Below are positions 25,312 to 34,019 of a stretch of 64,000 bases of DNA, one piece after another; position 1 is the stretch's first letter; each line of letters opens with the position of its first letter. The position numbers were made by a program, and so were the translations under genes. Where the stretch lies: contig NC_017542.1 in the NCBI RefSeq assembly GCF_000237325.1, positions 999,501-1,063,500 on the forward strand. The letters run 5' to 3'. Below the pieces are notes generated by a model. The model did not search any database. It saw only the letters and a program-made list of their open reading frames with translations, and was not told the origin of the DNA. The stretch comes from Paenibacillus polymyxa M1. Lineage in GTDB: Bacteria; Bacillota; Bacilli; Paenibacillales; Paenibacillaceae.

Positions 25312-26174
25312 GAATAAACCACCTCTCTGGAGTAATGTTGCAGACGTATCGCTTTGAGCAAGTTTTTGTACAAAATGGCGGTCGTTAAGGTACCCACACC
25401 GCCGGGAACGGGAGAAATAGCATGTACCTTTTCTACAACGTCCGGAGCAGCGTCACCCACGATTTTTCCCTCCAGCGTCTCATTAATCCCTGCATCCACG
25501 AGAATCAAACCTGGATGCACCATATCCTGCGTAATCACATCAGGGCATCCAACTGCGACGAAGGCAATGTCTGCATGGTTCAGATGCTCTGCAATATCAC
25601 GTGTACCTGCATGACAGGCGGTGACGGTGGCATTTTCTCTTTGCAGCATGTGGAAAAGGGGAAGTCCCACCGTCTGCCCAATGCCCACGAGCGTGACATT
25701 TTTGCCTGCCAAGGAGTGGCCGTAATGCTTCAACAGTTCAATACAGGCTTGAGGTGTAGCGGGGTACAGCCCTGCGTCACCCGTAACGGTAGCCAGCTTG
25801 TTATCAGGTGTAATTCCATCAATATCCTTGTAGGGAGCGATGGATTGTTTAATAACGGAGGCGGAAAGATGTTGAGGAAGCGGGAGTTCCAGCATAATGC
25901 CATGTACATGGGATGCATCATTTAGGGTGCCGATCAGGTGCAGAAGCTCGGCTTCACTTACATGACGATTAAAAGTATGGAGATGAAATGAGATGCCCAG
26001 CTTCTCTGCTATTTTTTGCTTGGTCCGTGCATAGTATGCAGATGCCGGATCACCTTCTACCAACAGGGTTGCCAGATGGGGACGGTGTCCTTGTTGTTTC
26101 ATTTGCTCTACTTGGGAACGGATCGTTGCATACACTTGCTCAGCTGCTTCTTTGGATTTCATAATAATAGCCAT
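25308..26174 (-). CDS. folD: FolD-type methylene-tetrahydrofolate dehydrogenase/cyclohydrolase, divergent
   Basis: A 288-residue bifunctional one-carbon enzyme. It has the catalytic Tyr/Lys region YYARTKQKIAEKLGI, the LPLPQHL motif, DIDGITPDN and the closing SPVPGGVGTLTTAIL. The dinucleotide loop reads VGIGQTVGLP where the family has GRSxxVGxP, and CHAGT replaces CHSxT. The Arg and Ser that hold the NADP 2'-phosphate in characterised FolD proteins are therefore absent, suggesting NAD use or altered activity. A strong AGAGGAGG site precedes the ATG. A ZTP riboswitch with terminator lies in the leader and should raise expression when folate is short. Confidence 0.9.
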   Translation of the reverse strand: MAIIMKSKEAAEQVYATIRSQVEQMKQQGHRPHLATLLVEGDPASAYYARTKQKIAEKLGISFHLHTFNRHVSEAELLHLIGTLNDASHVHGIMLELPLPQHLSASVIKQSIAPYKDIDGITPDNKLATVTGDAGLYPATPQACIELLKHYGHSLAGKNVTLVGIGQTVGLPLFHMLQRENATVTACHAGTRDIAEHLNHADIAFVAVGCPDVITQDMVHPGLILVDAGINETLEGKIVGDAAPDVVEKVHAISPVPGGVGTLTTAILYKNLLKAIRLQHYSREVVYS

Positions 26175-26239
26175 AGTCCGAGCCTCCTCTGAATTTATCG
26201 CATAATAGAATCAACAGGGTGTCATGGTCTTAAAAAACG

Positions 26240-26375
26240 AAAAAAAGTATTTGCACAAGGTCGTCAAGACAGACGAATCCTCTGCAAATACTTCTCCCAG
26301 GCGAACGGTACGCTTTGTTTGTATGCTCCCTCGTGGTTGATTCCACTGACTTCGCCAGTCACATACAGCGTTATA
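26240..26375 (-). ncRNA. ZTP riboswitch (pfl motif) with transcription terminator
   Basis: Reading the minus strand, the leader has GTGACTGGCGAA, then GTGGAATCAACCACGAGGGAGC, a variable linker, and the closing CGCCTGGG at 26303-26296. These match the pfl/ZTP aptamer core. It is followed by AAGTATTTGCA/TGCAAATACTT (26293-26245) and a seven-T run, an intrinsic terminator. Binding of ZMP/ZTP should prevent termination and turn on folD-fchA. Confidence 0.9.
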
Positions 26376-26450
26376 TATCTTACATTTTAACAAAAAAACA
26401 GCAGAAAGGAAACCCGCGAACATTTGGCAAACAGGTATGGTTAGTTGTCT

Positions 26451-26518
26451 ATATGACAAATGTCATATGCCCGAACTGACGTTTATGACTACAGCAGATA
26501 CAGCGGTCTCCTTATACT
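26451..26518 (+). promoter_or_regulatory. des promoter region with DesR-type operator
   Basis: ATATGACAAATGTCATAT at 26451-26468 is a near-perfect palindrome. A further ATGAC half-site lies at about 26484, and a -10 TATACT at 26513-26518 has no good -35. An activator-dependent promoter bound by phosphorylated DesR fits this layout. Confidence 0.55.
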
Positions 26519-26584
26519 GAGCTTAGATCAACATGTACGCCTGACAGGATCAAGGTATGGGCTGCATTTTAAAGGAGGATCATA

Positions 26585-27646
26585 ATGGGTATGACACAAC
26601 TCCCGTTAGCTCAATTGAAAAAAAATATGGCTCCCTACGAGAAAATAAACACGAAATCCAGCGTTCTGCAACTTATCAATACCTTGGGGCCGCTAATCCT
26701 ATTGTGGTATGCCGCTTATCTTAGCCTAGCGGTTTCTTACTGGCTTACGCTTCCAATTACCATTATTGCGGCAGGGTTTGTGGTACGGACGTTTATTATC
26801 TTTCATGATTGTGGTCATCAATCTTTTTTCAAAAGTCGCAAGCTGAACGATATTGTGGGAACGATTACAGGGATTATTACGCTCTGCCCTTATCACCAAT
26901 GGAAAAATAGTCACGCGATCCACCATGCAACCAGCAGTAATCTGGATAAAAGAGGCACAGGTGATATGTGGGTGCTCACGGTAGAAGAGTACACAGCGGC
27001 TTCCACATGGACACGGCTGGCCTATCGTATATATCGAAATCCTTGGGTTATGTTCGGGCTAGGTCCGATCTATACTTTTTTGATTTCCTATCGGTTTAAT
27101 GTCAAGACAGCCAAACATAAGGAAAAAATAAACACTTATGTGACGAATATATCCATCGTTGCATTGTATGCGCTGTTGTGCTGGGCTATTGGCTGGCAGG
27201 CATTCCTTCTGGTACAGACGCCTATCTTTTTTGTCTCTGGTATGTTGGGAATCTGGCTGTTCTATGTGCAACACCAGTTTGAGGATTCGTATTTTGAGCA
27301 TGATGAAGAGTGGAGTTATATTAATGCGGCTGTAGAAGGCAGCTCTTACTACAAGCTCCCTAAAGTATTGCAATGGATTACGGGCAATATTGGTTTTCAT
27401 CACGTTCATCACCTGAGCCCGAAAGTACCAAATTACAATTTGGAGAAAGCTCATGAAGCCACACCGTTGCTGCAAAAGGCGACCACGATCACGGTGAGTA
27501 GCAGTCTGCAATCTTTGAAATTCCGACTGTGGGATGAAAGTACCAAAACCTTTCTGACCTTTAAACAAGTAAAGCCGCTGCTTAGCAAACGTGTTGGCGC
27601 TTCAAAACCCATCCCTACACCTGTTGTAGGCACGGATAGAAAATAG
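26585..27646 (+). CDS. des: fatty acid desaturase Des
   Basis: A 353-residue membrane enzyme that introduces a double bond into acyl chains of phospholipids, keeping the membrane fluid in the cold. The three His clusters of the di-iron site are present: HDCGHQ, HAIHH (in KNSHAIHHAT) and HHVHH. Hydrophobic segments lie between them, two pairs in the usual layout. AAAGGAGG precedes the ATG. The desK-desR two-component genes follow immediately, exactly as in the B. subtilis des-desKR locus, so the enzyme is probably induced by DesR. The double-bond position (Delta5 in B. subtilis) is not read from sequence. Confidence 0.95.
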   Translation: MGMTQLPLAQLKKNMAPYEKINTKSSVLQLINTLGPLILLWYAAYLSLAVSYWLTLPITIIAAGFVVRTFIIFHDCGHQSFFKSRKLNDIVGTITGIITLCPYHQWKNSHAIHHATSSNLDKRGTGDMWVLTVEEYTAASTWTRLAYRIYRNPWVMFGLGPIYTFLISYRFNVKTAKHKEKINTYVTNISIVALYALLCWAIGWQAFLLVQTPIFFVSGMLGIWLFYVQHQFEDSYFEHDEEWSYINAAVEGSSYYKLPKVLQWITGNIGFHHVHHLSPKVPNYNLEKAHEATPLLQKATTITVSSSLQSLKFRLWDESTKTFLTFKQVKPLLSKRVGASKPIPTPVVGTDRK

Positions 27647-27706
27647 ACGTTGTACGGAAATTGGTATGTTAAGATAGGGATATCTAAAGTAGAAAAGGGT
27701 GGCAGG

Positions 27707-28840
27707 ATGCAAAAGTGGTATCAGATTTTCCAAAGAAATACGGGACTTAGCCCTTATGTGTGGGTCGTCTTTTATATCCTGCCCTTTTACTATTTTAGCT
27801 CTTCATCTACAAGTCATATTATTCTGGGTACCGCGATTATTTTGGTGTTTTTTGCTTGTTATGTACTGGCTTTTGTCTCCCAAGGCTGGCTCATATACTT
27901 CTGGACCAGTGTGCAGATTGCTATATCGATTACGATGACGCTGCTATTTAGCTATATGTATTTTTCCATATTTATCGCTTATCTGATCGGTAATATTAAA
28001 AGTAAGGCTGCATTTACGACCCTGTATATTATTTTAATGGTTATTACGATTGGATTAATCAATTATGGGTTTGTTTCTCAGAATCCTGTTTTTATTAAGC
28101 AGATTCCTTTTATCTTGCTCAATCTGATCGGTGTGATCCTCCTTCCGATTACAAATTTTAATCGCAACAAGAGTGATCGGCTTCAGGTCCAATTAGAGGA
28201 TGCCAATAAGAAAATATCGGAATTGATCAAGCTGGAGGAACGGCAAAGAATCGCGCGTGACCTGCACGATACCTTGGGTCAGAAGCTGTCACTCATTGGG
28301 CTGAAGAGTGATTTGGCAGGCAAGCTACTGGACCAGTATCCGGAACGGGCTCATGTCGAAATTAACGATGTTCGTCTCACGGCAAGAAGTGCGTTAAAAG
28401 AAGTACGGGAAATGGTTACTCAAATGCGCGGCATGAGACTAGAGGATGAACTGCTACGTATTCGGCAAATTTTAAAGGCTGCTCACATCGAACTGACCTT
28501 GGAGGGCGACCCGAAGCTGGAGCATACGTCATTAATGAATGAAAATGTGCTGAGCATGTGTATGAAGGAAGCCGTAACCAATGTAGTGAAGCACAGTGGA
28601 GCTACCGCTTGCTCCATCACCATTGAGCCGTCTCGTAAGGAATTGACCCTGCGGATTCAGGATAATGGAGTTGGTATTATGGGAGAAAATGCAGTCTTTC
28701 GGGGACATGGTCTGCAAGGCATGAAGGAAAGGCTCGAATTCGTGAACGGATGTATGGAACTGCTTTCCGATCAGGGAACGACCCTGGTCATTAAGGTGCC
28801 CAACATCACTGAAAAGCCGAATGAGGAGGTGGGGCCATGA
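27707..28840 (+). CDS. desK: membrane thermosensor histidine kinase DesK
   Basis: A 377-residue sensor kinase with four to five N-terminal transmembrane segments (residues 15-150), a coiled-coil linker (LEDANKKISELIKLEE) and the HisKA_3 phosphoacceptor ERQRIARDLHDTLGQKLSLIGLKSDL with its His. A C-terminal HATPase domain carries EAVTNVVKHS and GHGLQGMKERLEFVNG. It closely resembles B. subtilis DesK, which senses membrane thickness and order on cooling. The ATG at 27707 follows AAGGGTGG and gives the same N-terminal pattern as DesK; a TTG at 27650 would add 19 residues. It overlaps desR by four bases (ATGA). Confidence 0.95.
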   Translation: MQKWYQIFQRNTGLSPYVWVVFYILPFYYFSSSSTSHIILGTAIILVFFACYVLAFVSQGWLIYFWTSVQIAISITMTLLFSYMYFSIFIAYLIGNIKSKAAFTTLYIILMVITIGLINYGFVSQNPVFIKQIPFILLNLIGVILLPITNFNRNKSDRLQVQLEDANKKISELIKLEERQRIARDLHDTLGQKLSLIGLKSDLAGKLLDQYPERAHVEINDVRLTARSALKEVREMVTQMRGMRLEDELLRIRQILKAAHIELTLEGDPKLEHTSLMNENVLSMCMKEAVTNVVKHSGATACSITIEPSRKELTLRIQDNGVGIMGENAVFRGHGLQGMKERLEFVNGCMELLSDQGTTLVIKVPNITEKPNEEVGP

Positions 28841-29436
28841 TTCGAATCGTTATCGCAGAAGACCAGCGTATGTTGCTGGGTGCTCTAGCCTCCCTGTTGG
28901 ACTTGGAAGAAGACATGAAAGTAGTCGGAAAAGCAAGCAACGGGGAAGAAGCTATAGAGCTGGTGAAGCAACATCAGCCAGACATATGCATTATGGACAT
29001 CGAAATGCCGATAAAAAGCGGATTGGATGCGGCAGAGGAACTCAGAGGCTTGAATTGCAAGGTGCTTATTTTAACAACGTTTGCTCGCCCCGGGTATTTT
29101 GAACGAGCGATTAAGGCAGGCACACACGGTTATTTACTCAAGGACAGTCCCAGTGAAGAACTGGCTTCCTCCATTCGCAGCATTATGGCAGGTCGGCGTA
29201 TTTACGCTCCAGAACTGGTTGATGATGCTTATGCCGAGGTCAACCCGCTAACGGAGCGTGAAAAGACCGTGTTAGCGCTTATTGCTGACGGAAAGAACAC
29301 CAAAGAGATTGCTGGTGAACTGTTTTTAACAACAGGGACGGTGCGAAATTATATTTCAGTCATTCTCGATAAGCTGGGTGTCAGCAACCGAATTGAGGCG
29401 ATTACACGTTTTAATGAAAAAGGTTGGTTCAAATGA
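28837..29436 (+). CDS. desR: response regulator DesR (NarL/LuxR type)
   Basis: A 199-residue response regulator. The receiver domain has the acidic pair EDQ near residue 8-10, the phosphoacceptor Asp in CIMDIEMP (residue 54) and the Lys in YLLKDSP. The C-terminal LuxR-type helix-turn-helix reads LTEREKTVLALIADGKNTKEIAGELFLTTGTVRNYIS. It receives phosphate from DesK and activates des. The start codon overlaps the desK stop. A terminator follows at 29458-29503. The palindrome upstream of des is its probable target. Confidence 0.95.
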   Translation: MIRIVIAEDQRMLLGALASLLDLEEDMKVVGKASNGEEAIELVKQHQPDICIMDIEMPIKSGLDAAEELRGLNCKVLILTTFARPGYFERAIKAGTHGYLLKDSPSEELASSIRSIMAGRRIYAPELVDDAYAEVNPLTEREKTVLALIADGKNTKEIAGELFLTTGTVRNYISVILDKLGVSNRIEAITRFNEKGWFK

Positions 29437-29457
29437 GAGACAGGCAAAAATATTAAG

Positions 29458-29503
29458 CAGAACAGGGACGCTATGAAGCCAAGCGTAGCTGCTCTGTTTT
29501 TTT
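29458..29503 (+). terminator. terminator of the des operon
   Basis: CAGAACAG and ACGCT pair with AGCGT and CTGCTCTG, followed by TTTTTTTG. Confidence 0.75.
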
Positions 29504-29605
29504 GTTTTATCCATAGATTTGCTATGCCTCTAGCGTACTTCCTTGTGATACAATAGGATAGTTGTCCATAGGATGGACCTGGAGTACAAGGAGGAGCAGA
29601 ACCGC

Positions 29606-30226
29606 ATGAAACAAGCCCCATTTATAGCCGTTGAAGGGCCGATCGGAGCAGGCAAAACGACGTTAGCTTCGATGCTTTCAACCGAGCTACATTTGCCGAT
29701 GATCAAAGAGATTGTCGAGGAAAACCCGTTTCTCGATAAATTCTATCAAAATATAGATGAGTGGAGCTTTCAGTTGGAAATGTTCTTTCTCTGCAATCGG
29801 TATAAGCAGCTAGAGGATACTGGTCTGCAATACATCGAGAAAGCCCAGCCTGTAATTTCAGATTACCATATCTATAAAAATCTGATTTTTGCTGAACGTA
29901 CACTTAAGGGTGTGAAACTCGAAAAATATCGCCAAATCTATCATTTGCTCACAGATGACATGCCCAAGCCTGACATTATCGTTTATATTAGAGCAGATTT
30001 GGATACCTTGCTGGGCAGAATTCGTAAGCGCGGACGCTCCTTTGAACAGGAGATGGACCCTGCCTATCTGGAGCAATTGATTACGGATTATGATAAAGGC
30101 ATTCAGTTTCTCGCCGAACAGTCACCTGCCCCTCGTATATTGACCGTAAACGGGAATGAAATTGATTTTGTAGAAAACCAGGCACAATTTGAACAAATTG
30201 TTTCCGATGTAAAGGAGCTTATATAG
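29606..30226 (+). CDS. dgk: deoxyguanosine kinase
   Basis: A 206-residue deoxynucleoside kinase that salvages purine deoxynucleosides with ATP. It starts MKQAPFIAVEGPIGAGKTT, with the P-loop at about residues 10-18, and shows EIVEENPFLDKFY, WSFQLEMFFLCNRYKQL and the lid RIRKRGRSFEQ. This is very close to B. subtilis Dgk (YaaG), including length. The ATG at 29606 was chosen because AAGGAGGAG precedes it. The next gene, a deoxyadenosine/deoxycytidine kinase, starts on the last base of the stop codon, so both form the standard salvage pair. Confidence 0.93.
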   Translation: MKQAPFIAVEGPIGAGKTTLASMLSTELHLPMIKEIVEENPFLDKFYQNIDEWSFQLEMFFLCNRYKQLEDTGLQYIEKAQPVISDYHIYKNLIFAERTLKGVKLEKYRQIYHLLTDDMPKPDIIVYIRADLDTLLGRIRKRGRSFEQEMDPAYLEQLITDYDKGIQFLAEQSPAPRILTVNGNEIDFVENQAQFEQIVSDVKELI

Positions 30227-30867
30227 TGAATAATTACAACATTCCTGCAAATGCCCTGATTACGGTAGCGGGTACGGTGGGTGTAGGTAAATCCACGTTA
30301 ACAGGTGCTTTGGCCAGTCGTCTTGGTTTTAAAACCTCGTTAGAGCAAGTCGATCATAATCCGTATCTGGAGAAGTTTTATCACGATTTTGAAAGATGGA
30401 GCTTTCATCTGCAGATCTATTTTCTCGCGGAACGCTTTAAGGAGCAAAAGAACATTTTCTTGTCTGGTGGAGGTTTTGTGCAGGATCGTTCCATTTATGA
30501 GGACACAGGCATTTTTGCGAAAATGCATGCCGATCAGGGAACAATGAACCCTACCGATTATCAAACATATACTAGCCTATTTGAGGCGATGGTCATGACC
30601 CCGTTCTTTCCACACCCTGATGTGCTGATCTATCTGGAAGGCAGCCTGACCTCCATACTGAGTCGGATCGAAGAACGCGGCCGCGAAATGGAGATTCAGA
30701 CCGAGCGATCCTACTGGGAGCAAATGCATCGCAGATATTCCGATTGGATCAACGATTTTGATGCCTGTCCTGTACTGCGTCTCAACATTGATGAGTACGA
30801 TGTACACGACCCTGCTTCCATGGATGCCATTTTGGCAGAAGTGGGCAAGGTGATCTCCAAAAAGTAG
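30226..30867 (+). CDS. dck: deoxyadenosine/deoxycytidine kinase
   Basis: A 213-residue deoxynucleoside kinase, paralogous to the preceding protein. It has the P-loop GTVGVGKST, LEQVDHNPYLEKFYHDFERWSFHLQIYF, the DRSIYED motif that binds the nucleoside, and the ERGREMEIQ lid. It matches B. subtilis Dck (YaaF). GTG at 30226 overlaps the dgk TAG by one base, giving translational coupling. A terminator follows. Together the pair phosphorylates all deoxynucleosides other than thymidine for DNA precursor salvage. Confidence 0.93.
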   Translation: MNNYNIPANALITVAGTVGVGKSTLTGALASRLGFKTSLEQVDHNPYLEKFYHDFERWSFHLQIYFLAERFKEQKNIFLSGGGFVQDRSIYEDTGIFAKMHADQGTMNPTDYQTYTSLFEAMVMTPFFPHPDVLIYLEGSLTSILSRIEERGREMEIQTERSYWEQMHRRYSDWINDFDACPVLRLNIDEYDVHDPASMDAILAEVGKVISKK

Positions 30868-30890
30868 AGATATAACCTCAAAAAGCATAC

Positions 30891-30943
30891 AAGGACTGTG
30901 GTACAATCAGTATAAATTAAGCTGATAGACCGCAGTCCTTTTT
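30891..30943 (+). terminator. terminator after dgk-dck
   Basis: AAGGACTGTGGT pairs with ACCGCAGTCCTT, with an inner CAG/CTG pair, and a T run follows. Confidence 0.8.
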
Positions 30944-31058
30944 AATATGTGGAAGCATGGGAGATGACAAGCGGTATAGTGGACAAGTCTTGGCTGGAAT
31001 GCGAGAATAGGAACATATATTAATTGTAATGACTCACGGGAAAGGATGGGATACTGTG

Positions 31059-32060
31059 ATGCGTTTTGGTATCGTTGGAACGAATTGGATAACGGAAAGA
31101 TTTATTCAAGCTGCGATAGAGACAGACGAATTTTCCCTGACCGCGGTGTACTCACGAACAGAGGAGAAAGGCCAAGCCTTTGCTGCCAAATATAACAGCC
31201 AGCCGGAGGTTTTTACAGATCTGGCACAAATGGCTGCAAGTGATCAGGTGGATGCCGTATATATTGCCAGTCCCAATTCTTTACATGCGGAGCAAGCGAT
31301 CTTATGTATGAACCATGGAAAGCATGTGCTGTGTGAGAAGCCTTTTGCTTCTAATGCAGCAGAGGTGCAGAGTATGATCGAAGCCGCGCGCAACAATGAT
31401 GTTCTGTTGATGGAGGCCGTTAAATCCACGCTTATGCCCAACTTTAAAATTATAAAGGATCATATGTATAAAATAGGCCGGGTTCGGCGTTATTTTGCAA
31501 GCTACTGTCAATACTCTTCACGCTTTGATGCTTTTAAGCAGGGCAAGGTGCTAAATGCCTTTAATCCGGCTTTTTCGAATGGTTCCTTGATGGATCTGGG
31601 AGTGTATTGTTTGTATCCAATGGTGGCATTGTTCGGCAAACCGGATGAGATCCGGGCGGTGGGTGTACTGTTATCCTCTGGTGTCGACGGCGAGGGCAGT
31701 ATTGTGATGAAGTATCCGGATATGGATGCTATCGTCATGCATTCCAAAATTACAGATTCCTATTTGCCTGCCGAAATTCAGGGTGAGTATGGAACGATGG
31801 TGATCGACAAAATCAGCCAGCCCTATGAGGTGAAAATTCATTATCGGGACGGCACGATTGAGGATTTGACCAAGGCTCAGACGCGTGAGCCCATGTATTA
31901 TGAAATTCAGGAATTTATTGATCTGATCAAGAGTGGGGAACGCAACAGTTCCATTAACTCTTTGGAGTGTTCGCTGACAGTCGCTGAAGTGATGGAGGAG
32001 GCAAGACAACAATTTGGTCTTCGTTATGAAGCGGATTTGAAAAATACCTCTGCACATTAG
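31059..32060 (+). CDS. Gfo/Idh/MocA family oxidoreductase
   Basis: A 333-residue NAD(P)-dependent sugar or polyol dehydrogenase. The Rossmann fold begins MRFGIVGTNWITERF, and the family signature is VLCEKPFASNAAEV (EKP motif with the catalytic Lys). The C-terminal alpha/beta domain carries GSLMDLGVYCLYPMVALFG, including a DxGxY/H-like site. A GTG three bases upstream (31056) is an equally possible start, and AAAGGA is nine to twelve bases away. The gene is solitary, with two terminators behind it, so its substrate cannot be inferred. Relatives act on trans-1,2-dihydrobenzenediol-like or sugar substrates. Confidence 0.9.
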   Translation: MRFGIVGTNWITERFIQAAIETDEFSLTAVYSRTEEKGQAFAAKYNSQPEVFTDLAQMAASDQVDAVYIASPNSLHAEQAILCMNHGKHVLCEKPFASNAAEVQSMIEAARNNDVLLMEAVKSTLMPNFKIIKDHMYKIGRVRRYFASYCQYSSRFDAFKQGKVLNAFNPAFSNGSLMDLGVYCLYPMVALFGKPDEIRAVGVLLSSGVDGEGSIVMKYPDMDAIVMHSKITDSYLPAEIQGEYGTMVIDKISQPYEVKIHYRDGTIEDLTKAQTREPMYYEIQEFIDLIKSGERNSSINSLECSLTVAEVMEEARQQFGLRYEADLKNTSAH

Positions 32061-32107
32061 TTGGCTAGTGATTTAACAAAACCCTTACTAGCTTTCCAAG
32101 ACTCCGC

Positions 32108-32138
32108 GACTGCTTCTTATATGGGGCAGTCTAGTTTT
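32108..32138 (+). terminator. first terminator after the oxidoreductase
   Basis: GACTGC pairs with GCAGTC around a loop, followed by TAGTTTTA. It is weaker than the hairpin that follows at 32169. Confidence 0.55.
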
Positions 32139-32168
32139 ATGTGTCAAGAGTACCTAGAACATGAATAA

Positions 32169-32215
32169 GGCCTACCGGTTTCGCAAATTTTGCAAACATG
32201 CGGTAGGCCTTTTTT
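32169..32215 (+). terminator. second, strong terminator after the oxidoreductase
   Basis: GGCCTACCG pairs perfectly with CGGTAGGCC, followed by TTTTTT. Confidence 0.85.
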
Positions 32216-32336
32216 GGTTTATATACCTAACCTCATTTTTACAAAGCACTACATCTCAGCAAATAACGTATTAACAAATGATTGTTATGATCATATTTAT
32301 AACTTTTACATATTAACTGCACAGAGGAGTGTACAC

Positions 32337-33773
32337 ATGTTTAAGAAGTTTCAAAAGTGGTCAGCAACATCAATGTCTGTTGCTCTTGCGCTAGGTTTGA
32401 TTACGGGCCTGTCAGCCTTACCTGTTCATGCTGAGTCACCAGTGAACACAGATCAAGGTATTAGCAAAGTTACAGCTACATTTTATGGAGACACCAAAGC
32501 CTCCAAAGGATTTACCTGGTATACTTCAAAGCTTTTCACGAAGAGCACTGTTCAAGTAACCAAGAAAACGGCTTCTGAAGCTGATTTTACGAATGCTCTT
32601 ACATTTGAAGGCACTTCCTCTCCATCGACCAATTCTCCAGAAGAGCTTGTCCATAAAGCTGTAGCTACAGGTCTTCAAGCGGACACAGCTTATTATTATC
32701 GTGTGGGTGATGCAGCGCGCGGGATATGGAGCGAAACAGGTACGTTTCAAACGGCTCCTAAGAACGGTGAATTTACCTTCATTGATTTAGCTGATACACA
32801 AGCGAAAAGCGAAGATGAAGCCATATTGTCTTCACAGACGCTCGAAAAAGCACTTCAAACCGTAAATAATGCTCAGTTTGTAGTTCACAACGGAGATATC
32901 GTAGATACCGGTACCAAAGAAGAGCAGTGGAACTGGTTGTTGGGACATTCACAAAAAAGTCTTTTGAATACAACCATTGTTCCTTCAGCAGGTAATCACG
33001 AGGATGAGAACTACGCTTTTTATGATCACTTTAATATTAATCAACCAGCGGGTTCTGCTACTAAAACAGGAGCGTACTACTCCTTTGATTACAGCAATGC
33101 TCACTTTATTGTACTGAACTCCAATGAGGACTCAGAGAAATATGCCAATTTTTCTGAAGATCAAGTTGAATGGTTAAAGAAAGATGCTGCGGCAGCCAAA
33201 AAGGCAGGTGCAAAGTGGATCATTGTTAATATTCACAAAGGTCCCTACACTACCTCTAACCATGCAACAGATGCTGACATCATGGATAACAATGGAGTTC
33301 GTAACCAAATCGCTCCACTCATGGACAAACTTGATATCGACTTTGTCGTGCAGGGGCATGATCATATTTATGCTCGGACGAAACCAATCAACCAAGAGGG
33401 TAAAGCAACAACGCCAACCAAATTAAAAGATAGATTAAATGAAAAGACGATTGAATATAGTGTGAATCCGGATGGAAGTATCTATGTCATCCCAGCAACT
33501 GCTGGCCCTAAAGTTTACTACAAGAACCCGAGTGAAAAGCTTGGAGATAAGTACTATAACCTCTTTGAATTAGCTGAAGAGAATCATGCGGCAGTATATG
33601 GCCCAGATCCGAGTGACAATCGTAGACCTGTACGAGGACAGGTGCAGAATTTTGTTGGCATCACTGTCGACGAAAATAAACTTACAGCCGTAACGTACGA
33701 AATTGATCAAAACAAAAATGATGCCAAACCTTTTATTGTGGATCAATTCGGAATCATCAAAAAATATCAGTAA
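32337..33773 (+). CDS. secreted purple-acid-type metallophosphatase
   Basis: A 478-residue exported phosphoesterase. A signal peptide ends LPVHA near residue 32. A fibronectin/purple-acid-phosphatase N-terminal beta domain (to about residue 135) contains the typical TAYYYRVGD turn. The catalytic metallophosphoesterase domain follows with D-L-A-D, GDIVDTG, SAGNHED, the VNIHKGPY histidine and GHDHIYAR. Metal ligands appear complete. It probably releases phosphate from organic esters outside the cell. AGAGGAG precedes the ATG at 32337. It is monocistronic with its own terminator. A phosphate-starvation control would be expected, but no clear PhoP box was found. Confidence 0.92.
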   Translation: MFKKFQKWSATSMSVALALGLITGLSALPVHAESPVNTDQGISKVTATFYGDTKASKGFTWYTSKLFTKSTVQVTKKTASEADFTNALTFEGTSSPSTNSPEELVHKAVATGLQADTAYYYRVGDAARGIWSETGTFQTAPKNGEFTFIDLADTQAKSEDEAILSSQTLEKALQTVNNAQFVVHNGDIVDTGTKEEQWNWLLGHSQKSLLNTTIVPSAGNHEDENYAFYDHFNINQPAGSATKTGAYYSFDYSNAHFIVLNSNEDSEKYANFSEDQVEWLKKDAAAAKKAGAKWIIVNIHKGPYTTSNHATDADIMDNNGVRNQIAPLMDKLDIDFVVQGHDHIYARTKPINQEGKATTPTKLKDRLNEKTIEYSVNPDGSIYVIPATAGPKVYYKNPSEKLGDKYYNLFELAEENHAAVYGPDPSDNRRPVRGQVQNFVGITVDENKLTAVTYEIDQNKNDAKPFIVDQFGIIKKYQ

Positions 33774-33804
33774 AATTGATTAATGGTTTCTAAATGATCA
33801 TAAA

Positions 33805-33846
33805 AGGATATCCTACAGTCTGTTTGGCTGCATGGATATCCTTTTT
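33805..33846 (+). terminator. terminator after the phosphatase gene
   Basis: AGGATATCC pairs with GGATATCCT, followed by TTTTC. Confidence 0.75.
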
Positions 33847-34019
33847 CATTTTCTTAGGGACTTTCTTATAGAGACGTCTGATGTTGTGCTTGTAATACTT
33901 ACGCCCTGTTCGGAAGCGGGTAAACCGTACATAATGCTATTAAGAGATCCAAAGTTTAAAAATAGAATGCTCACTTTTACATATAGAAATTTTCTTGCAA
34001 AATATGGAGGGATAAAACG

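Noticed and set aside
32216..32336. PhoP box upstream of the secreted phosphatase
   Set aside because: TTAACA-like hexamers occur (near 32271 and later) but not in a clean 11-base phased series, so the AT-rich background explains them.
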